Part shown: in pieces, positions 7,702 through 16,118 of the stretch
Numbering within the stretch: position 1 is the stretch's first letter
Layout of the letters: each line of letters starts with the position of its first letter
NCBI GenBank assembly: GCA_963802795.1
Contig: CAWDJV010000002.1
Location: 1-64,000 of the forward strand
Length of the DNA stretch: 64,000 nt
Direction: 5' to 3'
Source of the DNA: JAIBJN01 sp963802795
GTDB taxonomy: Bacteria > Actinomycetota > Thermoleophilia > Gaiellales > Gaiellaceae
The notes under the pieces: model-generated
Told to the model about the DNA's origin: nothing
Databases searched by the model: none
What the model saw: only the letters and a program-made list of their open reading frames with translations
Program-made: the position numbers and the translations under genes

Positions 7702-8276
7702 GTCGTTCTCTCCTTCTTGGGGTGGGTCCAGCGTACGACATCACATGGGAACGAACCGGATCGCCTCGGGGTCGTGCGTCACGCTGACCACTGGAACCGC
7801 TCGGTCCCGGCCTATCGGCCGACTGGCCGCATCCAGCCGGCCACAACTTCGAACGTGGGACGGCACAGGCGCGGCGTGTCCGAGGCGTACGAGTGAGTCG
7901 TCGGCTTGCCGTCCTTCTCCTGCTGACGCATGTGGCTGAATCCGAGGTCGGGGTCGCGTGATGGGCCCTCGTCCGGATAACGGTCAAGGTGACCGCCGCA
8001 GACGTTCACTCATCGGTCAACCCTCGGTAAATCGTGCCGTTGTCGAAACTGACATCGGTCGGCGATGGGACGGTGAGCGAAAATGGCCCACGCGGTGTTC
8101 GCGTCGCCTCTGCTCTCCTCGTTGTCCGCAGCACCATGCATCCGAGAGATCCCCCACTATTGGCGCTTCGCGAGTTCATGCCCGCTGAATCGTCTACCTG
8201 GCCGACGAGTTCGATCGCTCGCCGCAGCGACTGGGTTACCCCTGGTCGACCGCGCCGGCGTCCACGAAAGGCGCGC
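7702..8276. other. 575-base stretch without a convincing gene
   Basis: Several short frames exist on both strands, but none has a ribosome-binding site, a family motif or sensible composition. The doxX promoter must lie near 7702-7760. A minus frame continuing from the threonine synthase region to 8006 looks like an out-of-frame extension. Intergenic or decayed sequence is most likely. Confidence 0.5.
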
Positions 8277-9497
8277 TCAGCCCGATGCGGCCAGGCGCTC
8301 GAGAAGCGCGTCGGCATCGGCTTCGATCGCGATCGGCTGTAGCCGTTCTCGCACGGGCTCGGGCGTCTTGAGGCCGTCGCCGGTGACGAGGAGCACCACC
8401 TCGTCCTCCGCGTCCAGCTCACCGCGACGGACGGCTTCGACCACCGTCCCGAGGGTGACGCCTGCGGCAGTCTCGCCGAAGACGCCGGCCCGCTCGGCCA
8501 GCAGAGCCATGTTCTCTCCGATTTCCTGCTCGGGGACCGCATAGATCGCCCCACCCGACGCGCGGGCGGAGGCGACGGCCGCGTCCCCGTCGGCGGGGTT
8601 CCCAATCGCGAGCGAGCGGGCGCCTGTCCGCGGCCGCACCGGAGCCACCCGCCGCCCCTCGGCGAACGCCGACGCGACCGGCGAGCAGCCCTCGGCCTGG
8701 CCCCCGAAGAGCCGCGGCTGTCCGGCCTCCAGCAAACCGAGGTCGAGAACGTCGCTGAAGCCGCGGTGGATCCTGGCGAACAGCGCTCCGGAGGCAATCG
8801 GCGCCACAACGGCGTCCGGCGCTCGCCAGCCGAGCTGCTCGGCGATCTCGTAGGCGAGCGTCTTTGAGCCCTCCGCGTAGTACGTCCGTAGCCCGACGTT
8901 GACGAAGGCCCACGGGAGCTCGAACGAGAGCTCCACGGTCAGGCGCGAGCAGTCGTCGTAGGTGCCGTCCACCGCGTACAACGTCGCGCCGTACACGGAG
9001 GTCGCGACGAGCTTCTCCGGCTCGAGGTCGGCTGGGCAGAAGACCACCGCTTCGAGGCCCTCCGCCGCAGCCCGCGCCGCCACGGCGTTGGCGAGGTTCC
9101 CGGTGGAGGAGCAGGCAAGCGTCGACAGGCCGAGCTCCTGGGCCTTCGCGCAGGCGACTGCGACTACGCGATCCTTGAACGAGTGAGTCGGATTGGCCGT
9201 GTCCAGCTTCAGCCAGAGCTCGCGGACGCCCACCTCCTCCGCCAGGCGCGGTGCCCGCACGAGCGGGGTGAGGCCGGGCGCGAGCCGTGGCTCGGCCGGC
9301 GGCTCAACGGGGAGAAACGGCGCATAGCGCCAGAGCGACGGCGGGCCCGAGGCAATGCGCGCAGGTGTCGCGGTCCGCGCCCACTCATCCCGGTCGTAGA
9401 CGGGCTCGAGCGGTCCGAAGCAGTGTGGGCAGGCACCGATCCCCTCGAGCGGGAGCTCGGTCTGGCAGTTGCGACAACGAAGTGCGGTAGCGGGCAT
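8277..9497 (-). CDS. thrC: Threonine synthase (PLP-dependent, with N-terminal zinc ribbon)
   Basis: A 406-residue protein converting O-phosphohomoserine to threonine. The ATG at 9497 is chosen because AGGAGAG precedes it; a longer in-frame ATG at 9590 would lie inside the riboswitch. Residues ~6-27 carry two CxxC pairs (CRNCQTELPL, then ACPHC), a rubredoxin-like ribbon seen in one threonine-synthase branch. The PLP lysine is in THSFKDR (residue ~109), followed by a CSSTGNLANAVAARAA phosphate-binding loop. The C-terminal domain has the GDG motif (VLLVTGDGLKTPE). Expression is likely controlled by the SAM-I riboswitch at 9516-9628. Confidence 0.93.
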   Translation of the reverse strand: MPATALRCRNCQTELPLEGIGACPHCFGPLEPVYDRDEWARTATPARIASGPPSLWRYAPFLPVEPPAEPRLAPGLTPLVRAPRLAEEVGVRELWLKLDTANPTHSFKDRVVAVACAKAQELGLSTLACSSTGNLANAVAARAAAEGLEAVVFCPADLEPEKLVATSVYGATLYAVDGTYDDCSRLTVELSFELPWAFVNVGLRTYYAEGSKTLAYEIAEQLGWRAPDAVVAPIASGALFARIHRGFSDVLDLGLLEAGQPRLFGGQAEGCSPVASAFAEGRRVAPVRPRTGARSLAIGNPADGDAAVASARASGGAIYAVPEQEIGENMALLAERAGVFGETAAGVTLGTVVEAVRRGELDAEDEVVLLVTGDGLKTPEPVRERLQPIAIEADADALLERLAASG

Positions 9498-9515
9498 TGG
9501 ACTCTCCTCTTGAAT

Positions 9516-9628
9516 CTCGCTCGACATCCTTCGGGCTAAAGCCCGCCGGGCTTGGCACCTTGCCGCCAGGGCAGGTTGCCGAGGCTTCACAGGGCCGGTT
9601 CCCTCAGCCTCTCTCGATGCGGAGCGGG
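9516..9628 (-). promoter_or_regulatory. SAM-I (S-box) riboswitch upstream of thrC
   Basis: Read on the minus strand, the leader holds the SAM-I core in order: a GAGAGAGGCTGAGGGAACCG 5' arm with kink-turn, GGCCCTGTGAAGCCTCGGCAACC (P2/P3 with the conserved AUGAAxCxxGGCAACC-type block), AAGGTGCCAA (J3/4) and a closing GAAGGATGTCGAGC arm pairing with GCTCCGCATCG as P1. The structure ends ~20 bases before the thrC ATG. Since the ribosome-binding site directly follows P1, translational control is plausible. SAM-I usually regulates methionine and cysteine genes. Placing threonine synthase under it would let SAM tune the methionine/threonine branch point. Confidence 0.88.
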
Positions 9629-9829
9629 AGGTGGCCCGCTCGACGGACAGACTCTACACGTGAAGCAAATGCGGCGAGATTGCGCCCTGCCACGGCCGCT
9701 ACGGCTTCGCGACCAGATAGCGGCCGAGCTTCGCCTTAAGCGAGTTCGCCGACAGCCCCGCACCCCTTCGCGAGAGCGTTGGGCGGGGACGCGACCAGGA
9801 GTTTCGTCACGACGTCAGCCCAGTCGGTC

Positions 9830-11575
9830 TCATTCGAGAGACCAGAACGAGAACCCGCCGCCCAGGTGAGCGATAACCACTGATGAGCCCTCCGGAAAAG
9901 ACGGTCGCGTCGCAATCGCAGTCGACGAGCAGCCCAGCTCCGCGATGATCCCTCTCTGGTCTGTTATATCCCAGAACAGCACGGGGCCTTCACCGTCGCC
10001 ACTGACTACCCGCCCGTCCGGTAAGGCCGCCAGCGCCTTCACCCAGAAGGTATGGCGGCCGAGCTCGAGCGGCTGGGTGCCGGGCTGGGCTGGATCCCAA
10101 AGCAGCAGGTGACCGTCATAGCCGCCGCTGACCACGCGCCCGTCCTCCAGCGCTACCAGCGCGCTCAGCGAGCTCACCGGGCTCTCGTAGCGGCCGATCT
10201 CGAGCGGCTGGATGTCGGGCCGAGCCGGATCCCACAGGAGCAGGCGCCCGTCGCGGTCGCCGCTGACCAGGCGCCCGTCGTCCAGCGCCGCCAGCACCGT
10301 CACCGCGTCCTCGTGGCGGCCGAGCTCGAACGGCTGAGAGGCGGGCCGGGCCGGATCCCAAAGCAGCACGCGTCCGTCACCGTCGCCGCTGCTGGCCATG
10401 CGCCCGTCCTTCAGCGCCGCCAGCTCGCTCACGTAGTCCTTGTAGCGGCCGAACTCGAGCGGCTGGGAGCCGGGCTGGGCCGGATCCCACAGGAGCAGGC
10501 GCCCCTCGTTGTCTCCGGTGACAACCCGCCCGTCCCGCAGCACCCCCAGGGCGTTCACCGTGTCCTCGTGGGTGCCGAGTTCGAGCGGCTGGATGTCGGG
10601 TTGGGCGGGATCCCAAAGCCGCACGCGCCCGCCGCGGTCGCCGCTGACCAGGCGCCCGTCCTCCAGCGCCGCCAGCTCCTCCAGGTCCTCGTCGCTGTTG
10701 AATTCGAGCGGCTGGGAGGAGTGCTGCGCCGGATCCCAAAGCAGCACGCGCCCGCCGCCGTCGCCGCTGACAAGGCGTCCGTCCTCCAGGGCCGCCAGCG
10801 CGGTTACCCTAACCGAGCTCTCATGGCGGCCGAGTTTGAGCGGCTGAATGTCGGGTTGGGCGGGATCCCAAAGCAGCACGCGCCCGCCACCGTCGCCGCT
10901 GACCAGACGCCCGTCCTCCAGCGCTGCCAGCGCGCCCACCCAGGCCTCGTGGCGGCCGAGCTCGAGCGGCTGGGAGGAGTGCTGCGCCGGATCCCAAATC
11001 AGCAGGCGTCCGTCATGATCGCCGCTGACCAGGCGTCCATCTTCCAGGGCCACCAGCGCGCCAACCAGGGCCTCGGAGGGGCCTAGCTCGAGCGGCTGGA
11101 TGTCGGGCTGGGCTGGATCCCAAAGCAGGACGCGCCCGTCTTCACCGCCGCCGACCACACGCCCGTCCGCCAGCACCGCAATGGCGTTCACCGTGTCCTC
11201 GAGGCGGCCGAGTTCAAGCGGCTGAACGTCGGGTTCGGCGGGATCCCAAAGCAGCACGCGTCCGTCACCGTCGCCGCTGACCAGGCGCCCGTCCTCCAGC
11301 GCCGCCAGCACCGTCACCGCGTACTCGTGGCGGCCGATCTCAAGCGGGGCGGTGCCGGGTTCGGCAGGATCCCACAGGAGCAGGCGCCCATCGTCCTTTC
11401 CGGTGACGACCCGCCCGTCCCGCAGCAGGGCCAGGGTGTTCGCCGCGATCTCGCGTCCGAGTTCGAGCGGCTGGGAAGTGGGCCGGGCCGGATCCCAAAT
11501 AAGCAGTCGCCGGTCGCTGCTCCCGCTGACCACGCGCCCGTCCTTCAGCGCTGCCAGCCCGAGCACCGGGCCCTC
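9830..11575 (-). repeat. Tandem WD40-blade coding repeats (14 units of ~123-132 bp)
   Basis: Thirteen clear units and one degenerate C-terminal unit repeat the pattern AALEDGRLVSGD.DGRLLLWDPA...QPLELGRHE. Units differ mainly in the two residues after WDPA(Q/R), the four residues between D and GR, and the HExxV loop. At the DNA level, blocks such as CAGCGGCTGGATGTCGGG recur almost unchanged in several units, which indicates recent internal duplication or gene conversion. Copies near 10180-10330 and 10560-11120 look most alike. Confidence 0.85.
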
Positions 11576-13753
11576 ATGGCGGCCGAGCTTGCCCAGGAGG
11601 GCTCGCGGGGCGCGGCGCGTGGTCGAGCTCGGAACGAGGCGAGGGCCGGGCTGTGACTGAGCCCGTGCCCGGAGTTGGTCGGCGAGCTGGTCCTCGCCGA
11701 GCTCGGCCGCCTGTAGCCAAAGCTGCCGGAGGACATAGCCGGGCTCGTCAAGCGGATGCGATGGACTCAAGTGGTCGGCCTGCCTCTGTACCACCGCGAG
11801 CACTGCGACCACCTCCGCGTGGGTCGGAGCAGCGGCAGCGGCGCGGCGAAGGTCGGCGAGGACATGGTCGGTACCCAGCGACTGGATCGCCGCGTCGACC
11901 CATCCAGCATCGCTGACCAGCGCCGCCGATCGATCCGGATCGCCAGTCAGCGTTGCGGAGTAGGTATCGAGCAGGTAGCGAGGTGTGGTGGTGGCGACGT
12001 CCGAGGTGGTGGGCCAGCGGCGCTCACGCCACTGGCTTGCCCATCGGTGGATTCGTTCTCGGAATTCAGGGTCGGCCAGGTTTTCGTTTTTCTCCGCGTA
12101 CTCCAGTAGTGAGTAGTGCGCGAATTGGTACCGTCGTTGCGCTTCCGAGCCAACCGGCTCGAGACTACGGGCGGCGTGCTCGGTGACGAGCCGGCTGACT
12201 TGGAACCTGCGGGCGGCCGATGATCCGTCCACGCCGTTCGACAGGTCGGCCAGGTCGCGCACGGACAGGGGACCCGCGGCTGCGGTGAGCAGGCCCAGCA
12301 CCTCGACCGCGAGCTCAGGATCTTCTCCCCTCGTCAGGCTGTCGATTTCCTGTCGGGCCCGCTCCGCCAGCTCTCCGGCTCGCACGAACGGCTCGAGTTC
12401 GACTGGGCTGGTTGCTCTCAACGGATGACCTTCCAGCAAATCGGGTGGCAATTCGGGGTAGGGCCGACTGGCCACCAGCACATGCGCGCGCTCTCCGACC
12501 AGCGCCGGGAGGAGGCTGGCGACGCTTGGCGATCCGGGCGCGCGAACGTCCTCGTCCAACCCGTCAACCACGAGGAGCAGATGGCGGCCGCTCTCCGCGG
12601 CGCGCTCCGTCCCTTGCCGCCAGAGTGCGTTGAACTGATCCCGATCTGGAGTCGGCGTGTCCACGTCGCAGAGGTAGGCGAGCTGAGGCACGACAGCGGC
12701 GAGGAAGCGGTTGCTGTCTGCGTCGGAGGCTCGACGGGACAGCAAGTAGCTGACCACGTCAACCTCGGCGGGCAGACCGATCATCACCGCTTCGAACAGC
12801 AGCGCCGTCTTCCCGGCGAATGCCCCTCCCACCAACCACCGGTATCCCGTCGAACCGGTCGCGAAAGAAGCGATCTCCGCAAGTTCGTTCTCGCGGCCTA
12901 GGAGTTGCGGCATTCGTTGATGGAGCGCCTGACCGAACTCGAGAAGCGTGGCCCAGTACGCCGGCTTCGCGCGCTTCGGTTGAGCAGGCAGCCGCTGCAG
13001 CTCGTTAACGCCTTTGACACCCAACCGAGACCACCAGGCGGCGGGATCCTCGACCCCTGGTCCCCACCCGGGATGGTCAGGATCCGACTCGAGCGCGGTC
13101 AGCGGGACAGCCGTGATCGCCGATGGCCCCTCCCTCGGCGCGTGCTCGCTGACCACCCCGATCAACATCCCGGTCGCGACCACCGCGGCTCCCGACATCC
13201 CAGACCACTCGGACTCCCCCAGGCGTACCTGTTCGGGTGGCAGCGGCCGGGGCGAGACGGAGACCTGCACGCTCAGCAGGCCGCCTTTCAGTTTCGACAG
13301 GACGGGAACGACTCCGATCGCATCGACGGTCTCCCGAACGGTCTCCGGTGACCGCTTTTCGGCGAACCAGGGGTAGCCGAGCGCGTGGCACCGCTCCACC
13401 GGATCGGCGCTGGACGTATCCCGATCGACTTGCGCCAGGCCGAGCGGCGGCAGGTCGAGCGTCTCGTCGTCGATCTCGACCAGCGCCAGATCCGGGCCGG
13501 GTCCGTCCGCATCCCCAACGAACCGCGAGTCCACGCTCGCCGGGTACAGCCTCTTGTCTGGGTCTCGCACCTGCACCCTCGCTGCCCCCGCCACGACGTG
13601 CGCCGCCGTCAGCACCGTGCGCCCACGCACGATGAAACCCGACCCGTACCGGTATCGCGATTCGGCCGGCTCTCGTTCACCGCGGTGGACGATCACCTCC
13701 ACCAACCGGTCGGCCAAGGAGACGGGCGACCCCGGACTAGCCCTTGAGCTCAT
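9830..13753 (-). CDS. Trypsin-like protease - STAND NTPase - 14-blade WD40 protein (putative defence/conflict protein)
   Basis: A 1307-residue, three-part protein. Residues ~10-220 form a trypsin-like protease with an apparent triad His52 (LTAAHVV), Asp88 (PDLALVE) and Ser187 (SGMSGAAVV). Residues ~280-560 form a STAND/NACHT-like P-loop NTPase: GREN box near 286, Walker A GGAFAGKT (309-316), Walker B HLLLVVDGLDE (391-401) and a VLVASRPYPELP sensor stretch. A helical linker follows, and from ~727 to the end there are 14 WD40 blades, enough for two seven-blade propellers. By analogy with NLR/STAND proteins, the WD40 array would sense a ligand, the NTPase would oligomerise and the protease would be the effector. 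It overlaps the Trypco2 gene by 17 bases. The role in phage defence is inferred, not shown. Confidence 0.88.
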   Translation of the reverse strand: MSSRASPGSPVSLADRLVEVIVHRGEREPAESRYRYGSGFIVRGRTVLTAAHVVAGAARVQVRDPDKRLYPASVDSRFVGDADGPGPDLALVEIDDETLDLPPLGLAQVDRDTSSADPVERCHALGYPWFAEKRSPETVRETVDAIGVVPVLSKLKGGLLSVQVSVSPRPLPPEQVRLGESEWSGMSGAAVVATGMLIGVVSEHAPREGPSAITAVPLTALESDPDHPGWGPGVEDPAAWWSRLGVKGVNELQRLPAQPKRAKPAYWATLLEFGQALHQRMPQLLGRENELAEIASFATGSTGYRWLVGGAFAGKTALLFEAVMIGLPAEVDVVSYLLSRRASDADSNRFLAAVVPQLAYLCDVDTPTPDRDQFNALWRQGTERAAESGRHLLLVVDGLDEDVRAPGSPSVASLLPALVGERAHVLVASRPYPELPPDLLEGHPLRATSPVELEPFVRAGELAERARQEIDSLTRGEDPELAVEVLGLLTAAAGPLSVRDLADLSNGVDGSSAARRFQVSRLVTEHAARSLEPVGSEAQRRYQFAHYSLLEYAEKNENLADPEFRERIHRWASQWRERRWPTTSDVATTTPRYLLDTYSATLTGDPDRSAALVSDAGWVDAAIQSLGTDHVLADLRRAAAAAPTHAEVVAVLAVVQRQADHLSPSHPLDEPGYVLRQLWLQAAELGEDQLADQLRARAQSQPGPRLVPSSTTRRAPRALLGKLGRHEGPVLGLAALKDGRVVSGSSDRRLLIWDPARPTSQPLELGREIAANTLALLRDGRVVTGKDDGRLLLWDPAEPGTAPLEIGRHEYAVTVLAALEDGRLVSGDGDGRVLLWDPAEPDVQPLELGRLEDTVNAIAVLADGRVVGGGEDGRVLLWDPAQPDIQPLELGPSEALVGALVALEDGRLVSGDHDGRLLIWDPAQHSSQPLELGRHEAWVGALAALEDGRLVSGDGGGRVLLWDPAQPDIQPLKLGRHESSVRVTALAALEDGRLVSGDGGGRVLLWDPAQHSSQPLEFNSDEDLEELAALEDGRLVSGDRGGRVRLWDPAQPDIQPLELGTHEDTVNALGVLRDGRVVTGDNEGRLLLWDPAQPGSQPLEFGRYKDYVSELAALKDGRMASSGDGDGRVLLWDPARPASQPFELGRHEDAVTVLAALDDGRLVSGDRDGRLLLWDPARPDIQPLEIGRYESPVSSLSALVALEDGRVVSGGYDGHLLLWDPAQPGTQPLELGRHTFWVKALAALPDGRVVSGDGEGPVLFWDITDQRGIIAELGCSSTAIATRPSFPEGSSVVIAHLGGGFSFWSLE

Positions 13754-14072
13754 CCGTGGCCTCGGCCACCTTCACCGGCCTGCCGTCACGATCGACCGGC
13801 CCGCCGAAAACAACCGTCACAAGCTGTTCTGAACCGCGCTCGCGAGCCGTGCCTCCACCGAGCCCCATCTCCAGGAATGGGATCTTGAATCCTGCCTTGC
13901 CGTCAATGGATCTCGTTGCCGTCACGGTCAGCTGCACCGTCATCGACTCAACCGGCAGCTGAATCTCCGACTTGGCGCCGGCCGCGCGCGCTCTCAAGAG
14001 CTCATCGCGCAGCACTCCGATCGCATCGGCCAGACCCAGACCTTCCGCCAAGCCAACGTCCTCCTTAGACAT
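13737..14072 (-). CDS. Trypco2 (trypsin-co-occurring domain 2) protein, partner of the STAND protease
   Basis: A 111-residue protein; the ATG at 14072 has GGAGG upstream. The pattern of an N-terminal helix (LADAIGVLRDELLRARAAG), a beta sheet (IQLPVESMTVQLTVTATR) and a final KAGFKIPFLEMGLG..., EQLVTVVFGGP matches the Trypco2 domain, which comparative genomics named for its recurrent linkage to trypsin-like domains in NTPase-driven conflict systems. It is the first gene of a two-gene unit and overlaps the protease-STAND-WD40 start by 17 bases, so fixed stoichiometry by coupled translation is likely. Its exact role (regulator or adaptor of the protease) is not known. Confidence 0.82.
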   Translation of the reverse strand: MSKEDVGLAEGLGLADAIGVLRDELLRARAAGAKSEIQLPVESMTVQLTVTATRSIDGKAGFKIPFLEMGLGGGTARERGSEQLVTVVFGGPVDRDGRPVKVAEATDELKG

Positions 14073-14489
14073 GGCCACCTCCGAAATCAAACACCGGTCA
14101 GGCTGCGAGTGGACGGGTAACGTCCCCAACTATCGCACGCGGGCTTCCGAACCGGATTCTGGCGCTCAGCAGCGTCGCCTTACCCGTGGCCGCGTCGTCG
14201 GGCCGCGCTTATAACCCGTTGAGCGGGCCGTCTGCAAGCGACCAAACCCCGCCGTCGCCCTCAACCCCAGCGAGGGGCAGGCGAAGGAACTGCCCGGCGA
14301 GGGCGATGCGTTCGACGGGCGCGCTGCGCTGGTCGACGCTGGCATCTCGCTCGGCGTCCTGACGCCGTTCGTCGTGCTCGCCGAGGGCACCCCAACGCCC
14401 ACCCAGCTCGACTGCAGGCCGGCGGTCGAGCGTGTAGGCGCTTGTGCTCTCGAGAGGCCCGCACTTGAGCGCGACAGGCCGCCAGACCG
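14073..14489. other. Upstream region of the Trypco2/STAND unit; no certain gene
   Basis: This ~400-base interval must contain the promoter of the minus-strand conflict pair. A plus-strand frame across 14226-14530 reads without stops and has protein-like composition (ALVDAGISLGVLTPFVVLAE), but it lacks a start, a ribosome-binding site and a recognised family. It could be a decayed integrase-side gene. Confidence 0.35.
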
Positions 14490-14711
14490 GTTTCTGCGAC
14501 CCGGCGGCTTTGGTCCTTTTAGATGCGATTAGGTGGCGCTGAGGCGCGCTGAAACCGGTACCAAATCCAGTACCAAGTTCACATTCTGTTGCCGCGTCAG
14601 ACGACGCGGCGACCGTGGAAGTGGCTCATATGCAGGAAGTTTGTGAACGGAGCGGCGTAGGAGTCGAACCTACCTACCGATGGGCTACACCGGTTTCACC
14701 GGTTTTGAAGA
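14490..14711 (+). repeat. Right copy of the long imperfect direct repeat at the island end
   Basis: Homologous to 6739-6963: the ACCGGTTTCTGCGAC stretch, the twin (C)RGTACCAA motif (14556-14576), the TTCACATTC..GTTGCCGC block, then the tRNA-Sec 3' half (14649-14711). The conserved plus frame (LKPVPNPVP, SHSVAA, DD..EV.H.Q) matches that of the left copy. Because similarity extends ~160 bases outside the tRNA, both copies are probably element ends and not simply host target plus attP core. Confidence 0.65.
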
Positions 14712-14741
14712 CCGGCTGGGCCACCGGGCCCGTGCCGCTCC
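14648..14741 (-). tRNA. selC: tRNA-Sec (anticodon UCA)
   Basis: The RNA runs from 14741 to 14648. The 8-bp acceptor stem (GGAGCGGC with GCCGCTCC, 14734-14741 and 14649-14656), 5-bp T stem (GTAGG/CCTAC), long variable arm and extended D arm give the 8+5 selenocysteine architecture. The anticodon loop CTTCAAA contains TCA (complement of 14706-14708), which reads UGA. Base 14648 gives the expected discriminator G73; no CCA is encoded. selB and selA lie 6-9 kb away. The gene doubles as an integration site. Confidence 0.96.
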
Positions 14742-14788
14742 GAGACCAAACTAGCCGGTCCCGGCTGCGGTGGAGCAGGGCCCTGCAC

Positions 14789-16118
14789 TCAGGCCGGCGG
14801 GTCGAGCGGCGGCAGGCCGTCCCGTGCCACGCCGGCCAGGAACCTGCCGCTGTCGCGGACGCTCCGCTCCAGCGTGTCGAAGTCGACGTGGACGATTCCG
14901 AACCGGTGGCCGTAGCCGTGGGCCCACTCGAAGTTGTCGAGGAGCGACCACACGAAGTACCCGCGCAGCGGCACTCCCAACTCGACGGCCTTGCCGGCCG
15001 CGTCGAAATGGCGGTGGAGGAAGCTCACGCGCTCGGGATCGTTGGTGGGATCGCCGTTGAGCGGGTAGGCGGCGCCGTTCTCGGTGACGAACAGCGGAAG
15101 GTCGCCCGTCCGTGAGGCGACGAACTGCAGCACCTCGGTGAGCCCGGCCGGATAGACCTCCCAGCCCATCTCCGTCAGCTCGTGCGGCGGCCCGGCCGGC
15201 AGCGGCGGGAGGAGCGGGGAGCGGACGACGTGCCGGCAGTAGTAGTTCACGCCGAGGAAGTCGAGCGGCGCCGCGATGAGGGGCATATCCCCGTCGAGCA
15301 CCTCCTCGCGCCGCCAGCTCCCAGGCGCGGGCGGCGTCCTCCGGGTAGTCCCGGCCGGTGACCGGGTCGAGGAACCAACGGTTGACCTGGTCGTGTGCCA
15401 GGCCCGCTGCCTCCTGGTCGAGCGTGTGCCGGCTGGCAGGGTGCGCCGGATGGAAGTTGAGGACGATCCCCACGGCCGCCTCCGGAGCGGCGTCCCTGAT
15501 TGCCTGCACAGCGAGGCCGTGGGCGACGAGCAGGTGGTGAGCCGCCGCCAGCGCCGCGCCCGGGTCGGTGCGCCCGGGCGCGTGCGAGCCGATCCGGTAG
15601 CCGTGATCCGAGATGACGTACGGCTCGTTCAGAGTGGCGATGTGTCGCACGCGGTCGCCCAGGCGGGCGGCGACGACCGCCGCGTACTCCGCGAACGCCC
15701 CCGTGGTCGAGCGGGCCGGCCAGCCGCCCGAGGCTTCGAGCCTCTGGGGGAGATCCCAGTGGTACAGGGTCATGTGCGGGTCGATGCCGTGCCGGAGCAG
15801 CTCGTCGACGAGCCGGTCGTAGAAGTCGAGCCCGGCCTGGTTCACGCGGCCCGTGCCCTCGGGAAGGACGCGGGGCCAGGACACCGAGAACCGGTAGGCG
15901 TCGAGCCCGAGCTCGGCCATCAGGGCGACGTCCTCCCGGTAGCGGTGGTAGTGGTCGCAGGCAATGTCGCCGGTCTCGTCGTTCGAGACCCGTCCAGGCG
16001 TGTGCGCGAAGCTGTCCCAGATGCTCGGACCGCGACCGTCGACGGTGGTCGCGCCTTCGATCTGGTACGCCGCGGTCGCGGCGCCCCACACGAATCCCTC
16101 CGAGAAAGCGGGGGTCAT
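14789..16118 (-). pseudogene. Family 1 beta-glucosidase, interrupted by one frameshift
   Basis: Two frames together encode a full-length GH1 enzyme (~443 aa). The N-terminal part has the FVWGAATAAYQIEGA start, TLYHWDLPQRLE and the acid/base Glu in TLNEPYVI. The C-terminal part has DFLGVNYYCR, the nucleophile Glu in FVTENGAAY and GYFVWSLLDNFEWAHGY. The frame breaks near 15303-15316, where adding one base restores WELAAR-EEVLDGDMP. It would hydrolyse imported beta-glucosides in the cytoplasm, and it shares an ATGA overlap with the permease gene upstream. All catalytic residues are present, so the break may be a sequencing error and not true decay. Confidence 0.85.

Larger units (their letters stand above)
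6964..14647. mobile_element. Putative selC-integrated island (integrase lost)
   Basis: This ~7.7 kb lies between the partial tRNA-Sec copy (6902-6963) and the intact tRNA-Sec (14648-14741), on the 3' side of the tRNA as expected for tRNA-targeted integration. The cargo includes a trypsin/STAND/WD40 plus Trypco2 conflict pair, a DoxX protein and a SAM-riboswitch-controlled threonine synthase. No intact integrase, excisionase or transfer gene is visible. Homology between the two ends extends ~165 bases beyond the tRNA, which suggests tandem insertion of two related elements or a duplication. Threonine synthase is a housekeeping enzyme, so the segment may be a composite. Confidence 0.55.

Noticed and set aside
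8006..8276. Short minus frame downstream of thrC as a separate gene
   Set aside because: No start signal or family match; it continues an out-of-frame thrC shadow.
9826..9843. GGTCTC/GAGACC hairpin at the end of the STAND gene as a terminator
   Set aside because: Only a 6-bp stem overlapping the stop codon; too weak to call.
10052..11086. Long plus-strand frame across the WD40 region
   Set aside because: It is the antisense of the blade repeats, with highly repetitive, unnatural composition and no ribosome-binding site.
9990..11575. Regular ~125-bp repeats that could suggest a CRISPR or satellite array
   Set aside because: They are in-frame WD40 blades of one 1307-residue protein; there are no short repeats with unique spacers.
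14615..15115. Plus-strand frame reading through the tRNA-Sec gene
   Set aside because: Translation of tRNA sequence (GVGVEPTYRW-type) is a known spurious product; the tRNA structure is unambiguous.
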